The notes under the pieces: model-generated
Seen by the model: only the letters and a program-made list of their open reading frames with translations
What the model was told of the DNA's origin: nothing
Databases searched by the model: none
Translations under genes and position numbers: made by a program
Assembly: GCF_025996515.1 (NCBI RefSeq)
Contig: NZ_BLRH01000035.1
Span: 682,001 to 746,000 of the forward strand
DNA: 64,000 nt
From: Rhizohabitans arisaemae
GTDB taxonomy: Bacteria > Actinomycetota > Actinomycetes > Streptosporangiales > Streptosporangiaceae
Direction: 5' to 3'
Part shown: positions 54,617-61,982 of the stretch, one piece after another
How positions within the stretch are numbered: position 1 is the stretch's first letter
Layout of the letters: each line of letters starts with the position of its first letter

Positions 54617-56068
54617 TTAATCGGGAGTCCCGGGCGGCGACGACGGGTCGGGCGGGGTCGTGGTCGGAGGCGTCGGGGACGGCGTCGTGGGCGTGGGGGT
54701 AGGCGTGGGCCGCGGGGGCCTGGGCCGGGGCGGGGGTTCGGTGACCACCGGGGGCTCCGCGGACGGCGTCGGCGACGGGGTGCGGCTCGGCGTCGGCCTC
54801 GGGGTCGGCTTGGGGGTGGGCGTGGGACTCTGCGACGCGGTGGGTGCCAGCTGCGGGGGTTTCGTCGTGGGCGCCGCCGAGGTGCTCGGCGCCGTGCTGG
54901 GCGTCGGCTCGGGCGACTCCGTCGGCTCCTCGGACGTCGGCTCGTCGCTGACCGCGGGCTCCACGGTGGGCAGGGTCGGCGCCGGGTCCGTCGCCTGGAT
55001 GAGCCGGTCGGCCGACCGCAGCTCGGGCGAACCGCCCGAGGTGGCCAGGACCGTGATGACGGTCGCGGCGACGGCCAGGGTGCCGACCCCGACGGCGATC
55101 TTCACGGCGTTCGCGCCCAGGAAGCGCCGGGTGGCGGCGCCCGCCTGGGTCAGTTCGGTGACGCCGACCGTGGTGCCGCCGGCGGGCCCGGGCTCGCTGC
55201 TCAGCGGGAACAGCGCCGCGAGCAGGCCGGCCGAGCCGGCCAGGCGCCGGCGGCCGCGGTCCTCCCAGTCGGGTCCGTACCCGGCGAGTGCCACGCTCTC
55301 CAGCAGGTTGACGAAGGCGCGGGCGTCGCGGGGGCGGTCGGCGGGGTTCTTGGCGAGTCCCTGGGCGATGATCGGCTGGAGCGGGGGCGGGACCTCCTCG
55401 ATCGGGACCGGCGCCACCTGGTGCTGCCGCGCGAGCGCGGCGAGGTGCTGGGAGCGGTACGGGCGGGTGCCGGTGAGGCATTCGAAGAAGACCGCGGTCG
55501 CGGCGTAGACGTCGGTCGAGGGCCCGGCGGGTGTCCCGGCCCACTGTTCGGGGGCCATGTAGGCGGGGGTGCCCGCCGTATCCGCCTGCTCTCCGGACCG
55601 GGAGGCGATGCCGAAGTCGACGAGCTTGGTGGTGCCGTCCTGCTCCACCATGACGTTCTCGGGCTTGTAGTCGCGGTGGACGACGCCCCGGGCGTGCGCC
55701 GCCGCGAGCCCGAGCAGGGAGCCCTTCAGGACGGTGAGCGCGGCCTCGGGGCCGGTGGGGCCCTCCGAGCCGAGGAGCATCCGGAGCGAGACCCCGTCCA
55801 CGAGCTCCATGACGATCGCCGCTCCGGCGTCGGACTCCACGTACTCGTAGAGCCGGGCCACATGCGGGTCGTCGAGGCGGATCATCATCCGCGCCTCGGC
55901 CCGGAAGCGGCCGAGGAAGTCGTCGTCGTCCCGGAGCTTCCCGGAGAGGTACTTGATGGCGACGGGTACCTCGCCGGTCACGTGCTCGGCGAGGACGACC
56001 CGTCCGCTCGCCCCGGCGCCCAGTTCTCGGATCTCCGAGTACCCGGGTACCGACCAATGTTCCTGCAT
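54617..56068 (-). CDS. Membrane Ser/Thr protein kinase with Pro/Thr-rich tail
   Basis: 483 residues from ATG 56068. Active-looking kinase domain (about 10-265): AIKYL Lys39, HRD 131-133 followed by YKPENVM, DFG 151-153, TPAYMAPEQW activation segment. A TM helix (VKIAVGVGTLAVAATVITVLA) follows near 345, then ~130 residues of Pro/Thr/Ser repeats (PTPTPKPTPRPTPS and similar) with no folded domain, probably a wall-spanning or glycosylated stalk. Closely similar to the next kinase, so a paralogous pair. Confidence 0.9.
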   Translation of the reverse strand: MQEHWSVPGYSEIRELGAGASGRVVLAEHVTGEVPVAIKYLSGKLRDDDDFLGRFRAEARMMIRLDDPHVARLYEYVESDAGAAIVMELVDGVSLRMLLGSEGPTGPEAALTVLKGSLLGLAAAHARGVVHRDYKPENVMVEQDGTTKLVDFGIASRSGEQADTAGTPAYMAPEQWAGTPAGPSTDVYAATAVFFECLTGTRPYRSQHLAALARQHQVAPVPIEEVPPPLQPIIAQGLAKNPADRPRDARAFVNLLESVALAGYGPDWEDRGRRRLAGSAGLLAALFPLSSEPGPAGGTTVGVTELTQAGAATRRFLGANAVKIAVGVGTLAVAATVITVLATSGGSPELRSADRLIQATDPAPTLPTVEPAVSDEPTSEEPTESPEPTPSTAPSTSAAPTTKPPQLAPTASQSPTPTPKPTPRPTPSRTPSPTPSAEPPVVTEPPPRPRPPRPTPTPTPTTPSPTPPTTTPPDPSSPPGTPD

Positions 56069-56240
56069 GAAAGGATCCCCCTGCCGATCCGGCCGTCTGA
56101 GTGGTTTTGCGGAGACCCCCCTGGAACACACCCCACCAGCACGGTAGCGTCCCAAACGCGGTGTTGATTCGCAGCTTTATCACGAAATAGTTACCACATT
56201 TTGCTGTTTGGTGTGAGAGTCGGCCACATGTCAGCATCGA

Positions 56241-58580
56241 TCACCCGATGCCGCTCGGGCTTGGCGTCCTCGGGGAGGCTGCGGTGCAGGTCAGCGAGAT
56301 CTCGGCCCGGTTCGACGTCGTCGCCCCGGCCGCGCCGACGATCCGGATCGCCCGCCAGTGGCGGCCGGTGACGCCGAGCCGCCAGGAGGAGGAGACCTTC
56401 CGGCTCTGCGGTCCGGGCCCGGTGAACTCCAGGGTCTGGATCCGCGCCGCGGAGCCGTCGCCGTCGACCCACTGGTAGCGCACGGTCGCCGGGCCGCCCG
56501 AGACCGAGATCTCCCCGGAGAAGGCGAACATGGCCGGACAGGAGCCGCGGTGCTCGGCCGGGGAGGCCGTGACCTTGGCGGTCACCCGCGGCGCGCAGGC
56601 GGGTACCCGGTACTCGGCGACCGTCGGGCCGCCGGGGAGCGCCGGCTTGGTGGCGACCCTGACCCGGACGGTCCGGCCGCAGGGGCGGGAGGGCAGGTCG
56701 GCGGTGAACGTCCGGGTGTAGGAGGCGGCGCCGTCCAGCCGGGCGGGCACCCCGGGGATGCGGACGGCCGGCCGAGGATCTACGAGGCCCGCCTCGAGCG
56801 TGATCGGGCCCGGCTTGTCCGCCCGCACGGTGACCGTGAGCCGGACGCGTGCGCTCGGGGCCGGATCCATGGCGACCTTCGCCGTGACGCCGGTCACCTT
56901 GACCTGACAGGGCGGGGCGGACACGCTCTTGGCCGTCCTCTCGCGCTGGGCCGAGGCGGTCACCCCCCACCGGGTGCCGCACAGGGGCTCGTTCAGGGTG
57001 AATCGGATCTCCCGCCGGTAGTTCGTCCGGCCGGAGAGGGGGATCGACCGGGTGTGCACCACGGCCCCGCCCACGGTGAAAGCCACCTCGATCTTCACGG
57101 CGGCCTTGCCGGCCGTGGTGACCGTGAGCGTCGCGGAGGCGACCTGGGCGGCCCCGCCGGCGGGCGCGGCCGGGGCCAGAGCCGAAACCTCCGCCACGTG
57201 GCTGTGCGGAGGATCCGGGGCGGGCAGGATCGGGCCGGACCCGAGATACCGTACGGCCCGGACGGGCGGGCCCGCCCGTCCGGCGGAGGGCGCACCGCTC
57301 TCCACCAGCTTCAGATCGCTGATCACGATGCCGGTGACCGTCCCGCCCGCCGGTACGGAAGGGCTGGGCGAGACCGTCGGCGAACTCGTTTCCGCGGGGG
57401 TGGGGGAGGGCTCTGCGGACGGTGTGACGGGGGGCGCCACACCGGGGTCGGAGGTGGCCGGCGGCGCCGGGTCGGGCGGCTGGCCGCCCTGGCCGGTCGG
57501 GGGCGCGCCGTGCGCCGAGGTCGTGGGGGCCGGCCCGTCCCCCGCCACCGGAACCTCGTCGGACCCGGACATCAGGTATCCGGTGACGGCGGCGGCCACC
57601 ACGACCGCGACCGCGGCGGCGGCGAGCTTGACCCCGCCCCGGCGGACCGAGGCGGTCACCGATTCGAGCACGGTCCGGGAGAACGTGGTGCCCGCGGACG
57701 GGGTCGGCGCCGCCGCCCCGGGGAAGAGGGCGACGAGCGATCCGGCGAGTGCGGCGAGGGCCCGGAGGCCGTTGCGTTCCCAGTCCTGGCCGTAGGCGCC
57801 GGCGGCGACACGCTCCAGCTCGGCGAGGAACGCGGTGGCGGTCAGCGGGCGGTCGGCGGGGTTCTTGGCCAGGCCGTGGTGGATCAGTTCGCGCAGCGGC
57901 GGCGGCGCCTCGTCCGCCGGGACGGGGGCGTTCTGATGCTGGTGCATGAGGGCGGCCTGGTGGACGGCCTGGAAGGGCCGCCGTCCGGTGACGCACTCAT
58001 AGAAGACGGCCGTGGCGGCGTAGACGTCGCTCGCCTGGGAGGCGGCCCCGCCGGTCCACTGCTCGGGCGCCATGTAGGCGGGGGTGCCCGCCGCGGTGGT
58101 CAGCTCGCCGCTGCGCACGGCGATGCCGAAGTCCACGAGCCTGCTCCGGCCGTCCGCCTGGACGAGGATGTTCTCCGGCTTGTAGTCGCGGTGCACGATC
58201 CCCTGGGCGTGCGCGGCGGCCAGGCCGCGCAGCGAGCCCGCCAGGACGGCCAGGGCGGCTTCCGGCCCGGTGGAGCCGTGCTCGCGGACGAGCGCCCGGA
58301 GCGGCGCCCCCTCCACGAGCTCCATGACGATAGCGGCCCCGGCGTCGGTCTCCACGTACTCGTACATCCGGACGATGTTCGGGTCGGTCATCTCCACCAG
58401 GAGCGCCGCCTCGTCCCGGAACCGGGTCAGGAACCAGGGGTCGGCGCGGAGCCGTCCGGACAGGTATTTGATGGCGACCGGAACACCGCTTGAGTCGTGG
58501 GAGGCGAGCACGACCCGGCCGCCCCCGCCTGCACCGAGATCCCTGACCTCGGTGTACCCCGACACCGTCCAGTCGCTCAT
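56241..58580 (-). CDS. Membrane Ser/Thr protein kinase with large extracytoplasmic region
   Basis: 779 residues. Kinase domain 9-270 with Lys38, HRD 130-132 and DFG 150-152, very similar to the downstream paralogue (shared TPAYMAPEQW, FYECVTGRRPF). TM helix LAAAAVAVVVAAAVTGYLM near 320, Pro/Thr/Ser stalk, then about 380 residues of beta-rich extracellular sequence, apparently three to four Ig-like modules, the last bounded by CPAMFAFSGEISVSGG and a terminal LTC. Likely a sensor of wall or surface ligands. Confidence 0.88.
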   Translation of the reverse strand: MSDWTVSGYTEVRDLGAGGGGRVVLASHDSSGVPVAIKYLSGRLRADPWFLTRFRDEAALLVEMTDPNIVRMYEYVETDAGAAIVMELVEGAPLRALVREHGSTGPEAALAVLAGSLRGLAAAHAQGIVHRDYKPENILVQADGRSRLVDFGIAVRSGELTTAAGTPAYMAPEQWTGGAASQASDVYAATAVFYECVTGRRPFQAVHQAALMHQHQNAPVPADEAPPPLRELIHHGLAKNPADRPLTATAFLAELERVAAGAYGQDWERNGLRALAALAGSLVALFPGAAAPTPSAGTTFSRTVLESVTASVRRGGVKLAAAAVAVVVAAAVTGYLMSGSDEVPVAGDGPAPTTSAHGAPPTGQGGQPPDPAPPATSDPGVAPPVTPSAEPSPTPAETSSPTVSPSPSVPAGGTVTGIVISDLKLVESGAPSAGRAGPPVRAVRYLGSGPILPAPDPPHSHVAEVSALAPAAPAGGAAQVASATLTVTTAGKAAVKIEVAFTVGGAVVHTRSIPLSGRTNYRREIRFTLNEPLCGTRWGVTASAQRERTAKSVSAPPCQVKVTGVTAKVAMDPAPSARVRLTVTVRADKPGPITLEAGLVDPRPAVRIPGVPARLDGAASYTRTFTADLPSRPCGRTVRVRVATKPALPGGPTVAEYRVPACAPRVTAKVTASPAEHRGSCPAMFAFSGEISVSGGPATVRYQWVDGDGSAARIQTLEFTGPGPQSRKVSSSWRLGVTGRHWRAIRIVGAAGATTSNRAEISLTCTAASPRTPSPSGIG

Positions 58581-58695
58581 GGCGCGCTCCGCTCACCGTG
58601 CCGAGCGTGGTCGAGCCGGCTGTCCCGGTTCCGTCGGGGCCGCGATCCCCGGCACGCTCACCCGTACAGCCTGGCCCCCCTCGGTTGCAGTGGGG

Positions 58696-59331
58696 TTACA
58701 AACGTCTTGCTATATGTTCCGGCACCTCAAGCCCCGGGGCGAGCCGGGGGTCGGGTACGGGCTCGCCCCAGCTCACGGCGAGGGGCAGCACGCCCGCCCA
58801 GGTCGGGAGCGCGTAGTCCTCCTCCTCGTCCGAGGGCGGGCCCTGCCGGACCTTGACGGAGGACTCGTCGAGGGAGAGCGCGAGGACGGTGGTGGCGGCG
58901 AGCTCCTTGCGGTTCGGGCGGCGGGTGGCGTCCCACTGGCCGGGCACGAGGTGTTCGGTGAGGTCGCGCAGGGCCGCCAGATGCTCGTCGGGGTCCTCGA
59001 CGAGCCGCGGGACACCGTAGATCATCGCGGATCGGTAGTTGGCGGAGTGGTGGAAGACCGAGCGGGCCAGGACCAGGCCGTCCAGGTGGGTGACGGTGAC
59101 GCAGACCTCGCCGCCGGCGTGCAGGGACCTGCTTCCGGTGGAGCCGTGCAGATACATCGTGTCGCCGCTGCGGCCGTACAGCGTCGGCACGACCATCGGC
59201 GAGCCGTCGACGATCACGCCGAGGTGGCAGATGAGACCGGCGTCGAGGATCGCGTGCAGCTGGGCGCGGTCGGTGCCGGCGCGCTCCCGGAGGCGGTGGA
59301 GGCGGGTCCTGGGCGTGGATGAGAGGCTCAT
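58696..59331 (-). CDS. Pyridoxamine-5'-phosphate-oxidase-related flavin-binding protein (COG3467-like)
   Basis: 211 residues from ATG 59331. Split-barrel features: GLICHLGVIVDGSPMVVPTLYGRSGDTMYLHGSTGSRSL, VCVTVTHLDGLVLARSVFHHSANYRS, VPGQWDATRRPNRKELAATTVLAL, typical of the flavin-nucleotide-binding family that neighbours MocR/PdxR regulators. May take part in B6 vitamer interconversion. Divergent from the MocR gene with AAAGTGG-type operator repeats in the 69-bp gap. Confidence 0.85.
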   Translation of the reverse strand: MSLSSTPRTRLHRLRERAGTDRAQLHAILDAGLICHLGVIVDGSPMVVPTLYGRSGDTMYLHGSTGSRSLHAGGEVCVTVTHLDGLVLARSVFHHSANYRSAMIYGVPRLVEDPDEHLAALRDLTEHLVPGQWDATRRPNRKELAATTVLALSLDESSVKVRQGPPSDEEEDYALPTWAGVLPLAVSWGEPVPDPRLAPGLEVPEHIARRL

Positions 59332-59351
59332 GCCACGTACGCTACGACTTG

Positions 59352-59403
59352 AGTGGACTGGCATTAGAGGTCCACTTTGTCGAAGTTCTGGAGGACCACT
59401 TTG
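59352..59403. promoter_or_regulatory. PdxR/MocR operator repeats
   Basis: Inverted repeat AGTGGAC-N11-GTCCACT (59352-59376) and a direct repeat CCACTTTG (59372-59379, 59396-59403). Read on the minus strand the sites are AAAGTGGACCTCTA and AAAGTGGTCCTCC, close to the AAAGTGG-based motif I recall for actinobacterial PdxR. Confidence 0.6.
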
Positions 59404-60867
59404 CCGCGCGGGAGCGTCGACCTGCCCCTCGTCCTCGACCGTGACCTGGCCGAGCCGCTCACGGTCCAGCTGACCGATCAGCTCCGTGCGGCGATGCGTT
59501 CGGGTGCCGTCGAGGCCGGGGAACGCCTGCCGTCCACCCGCGAGCTCGCCAGGATCCTCGGCGTCAGCCGTACCGTCGTCACCGACGCCTACGAGCAGCT
59601 CTACGCGGAGGGCTGGCTGGAAGGCCGCCACGGCTCCGGCACCTTCGTCGCCGACGTCCTGATAAAGGACCTGAGAAGCGGTGCGGCGGAAAGGCCCGGC
59701 CCCACGGAGCGCGCGGTGGAGCGCGCCAAGCCGGAGATCGCCGCCGACCTCCGGCCGGGCCGGGCGTGGGTCCGCGACATCGACCCGGCGGTGTGGCGGC
59801 GGGCCTGGCGGCTCGTCGCCGACTACCTCCCCGGCGACGAGCCCGATCCGTACGGGCTGCCCGGCCTGCGCCGAGCGCTCGCCGAGCACCTGCGCCGGGC
59901 CCGGGGCATCCACATCGGGCCGGAGAGCGTCATGGTCACCCGCAGCACCGCCAACGGGATCGACATGATCGGGGCGACGCTCGTCAAACCGGGCGACCGG
60001 GTCGGCGTGGAGGAGCCCGGCTACATCGCGGCCCGCACGGTGCTGCGGGCCCGCGGCGCCGAGGTCGTCCCCTGCGCGGTGGACGAGCACGGCGTGGTCG
60101 TGGAGGAACTGCCCGCGGACCTCACCCTGATCTACACCACCCCGGCGCACCAGTACCCGCTCGGGGGGCGCCTGCCGGTCCCCCGCCGGGGGCGGCTGCT
60201 CGACTGGGCCCGCCGGACCGGGGCCTACGTCGTGGAGGACGACTACGACGCCGAGTTCCGGTACGACGTCGCGCCGCTGCCCGCGCTCTACAGCCTCGAC
60301 CCCGACCGGGTGATCCTGCTCGGCACGCTGTCGAAGTCCTTCGTCCACGACCTCGGCATCGGCTGGCTGGTCACCCCGCCGAGGCTCCTGCGCAGGATCG
60401 CCCACACCCGGCTGATGCTGGACGACCGCACCCCCGGCCCCACCCAGGAGGCGGCGCGGATCCTGCTGGAGCGCGGCGACCTCGATCGGCACCTGCGCCG
60501 GATGCGGCTGGAGTACGGGCGCCGCCGCGCGGCCGTCGTCGAGGCCCTCGGCGACGTGGTACGGCTGCGCGGGGAAACCGCGGGACTCCATGTCGTGGCG
60601 GAGCTGCCCGCGCAGGCCGTACGGCGGGTGGTGCGGGAAGCGGCCGAGCAGGGCATCCTCCTTGACACCCTGGAACGGCACCATGGGGGGCCGTCACGCG
60701 TGCACGGCCTGGTGATCGGCTACGGCTCGGCGTCGCTGACCGAGATCAAACGGGCGTGCCCAGTGCTGCGCCGGATTCTTGCAGGTTCCGCGCCCAGCGT
60801 TCGGGAACGTTCAAGGTCTCCTCTCGGGGGCGAGGCACCTCCACCAGAGGTGTCTCGGGTCCGGTGA
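59401..60867 (+). CDS. pdxR: MocR/PdxR-family regulator (GntR HTH + aminotransferase-like domain)
   Basis: About 488 residues from TTG 59401 (GGAGG 6 bases upstream; TTG 59377 is an alternative). N-terminal GntR winged helix (EPLTVQLTDQLRAAMRSGAVEAGERLPSTRELARILGVSR), then a fold-type I aminotransferase domain with PLP Lys in LGTLSKSFVHDLGIGWL and the NPxxxYPxG-like TPAHQYPLGG. MocR proteins bind PLP as effector. Divergence from a PNPOx-like gene and the operator match suggest control of B6 metabolism. The last ~40 residues overlap the convergent gene and may be non-conserved. Confidence 0.87.
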   Translation: MPRGSVDLPLVLDRDLAEPLTVQLTDQLRAAMRSGAVEAGERLPSTRELARILGVSRTVVTDAYEQLYAEGWLEGRHGSGTFVADVLIKDLRSGAAERPGPTERAVERAKPEIAADLRPGRAWVRDIDPAVWRRAWRLVADYLPGDEPDPYGLPGLRRALAEHLRRARGIHIGPESVMVTRSTANGIDMIGATLVKPGDRVGVEEPGYIAARTVLRARGAEVVPCAVDEHGVVVEELPADLTLIYTTPAHQYPLGGRLPVPRRGRLLDWARRTGAYVVEDDYDAEFRYDVAPLPALYSLDPDRVILLGTLSKSFVHDLGIGWLVTPPRLLRRIAHTRLMLDDRTPGPTQEAARILLERGDLDRHLRRMRLEYGRRRAAVVEALGDVVRLRGETAGLHVVAELPAQAVRRVVREAAEQGILLDTLERHHGGPSRVHGLVIGYGSASLTEIKRACPVLRRILAGSAPSVRERSRSPLGGEAPPPEVSRVR

Positions 60868-61408
60868 TCCTGCGGATGTCGACGGAGCCGGGATCGGCGT
60901 CTTCGGCGCCCGGCACCTGGGAGTGGCCGAAGTGGCCACCTCGCGCCCAGAGTCGTCTGCTGTGACCGGTGCCGAACGAGTGCGGGTACGGCAGCGGCGG
61001 TCCGGCGGGCCAGCGCGGGGGCACCCCCCACATGTCCAGCCAGGTCAGGATCCGGTCGAGGCCGTTGAGCTCACCGTCGGTGAAGGGCTCGGCCAGCGAG
61101 CCGATCACCTGGATCTGGGCGCACACCCGGCCTTCCCGGTTGGTGTCGAGCTCTCCTTCCCGTCGTCGCAGGCCGCACGCCGCCCGGGTGGGCGGCAGCA
61201 TCTGCACGATCTGATCCATCACCGGGTTCCAGACCAGGTGCGCCGGCCTGTCTAGTTGAGCGAGTCGTTGTGCCACCGACTTCGCCGTGACCTTGCTCGG
61301 GTCGGCGGTCCAGGTGAACCAGACCGCTCGTGGGGCACCTCCAATCATGGCTCCACCGTCCTTCGGAACGGTGATCCGACCGGCATGCGGCAGCCACGCT
61401 AGGGCCAC
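60746..61408 (-). CDS. Amidase-like protein, possibly catalytically degenerate
   Basis: 220 residues from GTG 61408 (AGGAGG 4 bases before); longer starts to 61555 are possible. RAVWFTWTADPS, HLVWNPVMDQIVQMLPPTRAACGL and GGHFGHSQVPGAEDADPGSVDI follow the order of N-acetylmuramoyl-L-alanine amidase (amidase_2) motifs, but the first zinc His (usually HTT) is absent. An inactive wall-binding homologue or a different enzyme is possible. No signal peptide. Its 3' end overlaps the MocR gene by 122 bases on the opposite strand. Confidence 0.5.
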   Translation of the reverse strand: MALAWLPHAGRITVPKDGGAMIGGAPRAVWFTWTADPSKVTAKSVAQRLAQLDRPAHLVWNPVMDQIVQMLPPTRAACGLRRREGELDTNREGRVCAQIQVIGSLAEPFTDGELNGLDRILTWLDMWGVPPRWPAGPPLPYPHSFGTGHSRRLWARGGHFGHSQVPGAEDADPGSVDIRRITGPETPLVEVPRPREETLNVPERWARNLQESGAALGTPV

Positions 61409-61592
61409 ATCTCCTCCTGAGGCGTCCTCGGTCCGCTCGTTTTCTACCCCCAAGCCACCGTGTCGACTCTCCGGTTTCGCCCGTTTTCTGGCTGATTTCA
61501 GGATGTTGGGGGTAGATGGGAGAGTCCTGGGAAACTCACACATCAATGGGCACAATGAGGGATCCCGGCGGCCTTCCGGGGTGGACGCCCCG

Positions 61593-61982
61593 TCAGGTAC
61601 GGCCGGCCAGGCGGCGCGATCTCCGCCTGCCGAGGGCGTCCCGGACCAGCGCCCAGAGCGCGGCCCACGTGGTCAGCCCCGCCAGCACCATGAGCACGTC
61701 GGCGGCCTCGAACCGGCCCAGCAGGAAGAACGTCTCGCTCACCAGGACGCCGAGCGAGACGCTGAGCGCCAGCGCCAGGGCGGTCGCCTCCAGCGGGTTC
61801 GCGACGTAACCCTTGCGGCTGAGCATCGGGCGGATCGCGGCCACCACCGCGAAACCGGGGCCGAGCAGCAGGAAGGTGAGGGAGGCCACCAGGCGTACCG
61901 GCCCGGGGGCGCTCTGGACGACCGTCAGGGTGAGCCAGCCCGACGCGGCCAGCAGCAGGAAGAGCGTTCTGGGTACCCTCAC
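61593..61982 (-). CDS. Four-helix membrane protein
   Basis: 129 residues, GTG start overlapping the upstream gene's stop (GTGA). Hydrophobic segments at about 5-22, 30-50, 65-88 and 92-112; basic C-terminus RRRSRRLAGRT. No family recognised with confidence; the LLLGPGFAVVAAIRP segment recalls DUF1616-type membrane proteins associated with surface polysaccharide loci. Coupled to the large membrane protein upstream. Confidence 0.65.
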   Translation of the reverse strand: MRVPRTLFLLLAASGWLTLTVVQSAPGPVRLVASLTFLLLGPGFAVVAAIRPMLSRKGYVANPLEATALALALSVSLGVLVSETFFLLGRFEAADVLMVLAGLTTWAALWALVRDALGRRRSRRLAGRT

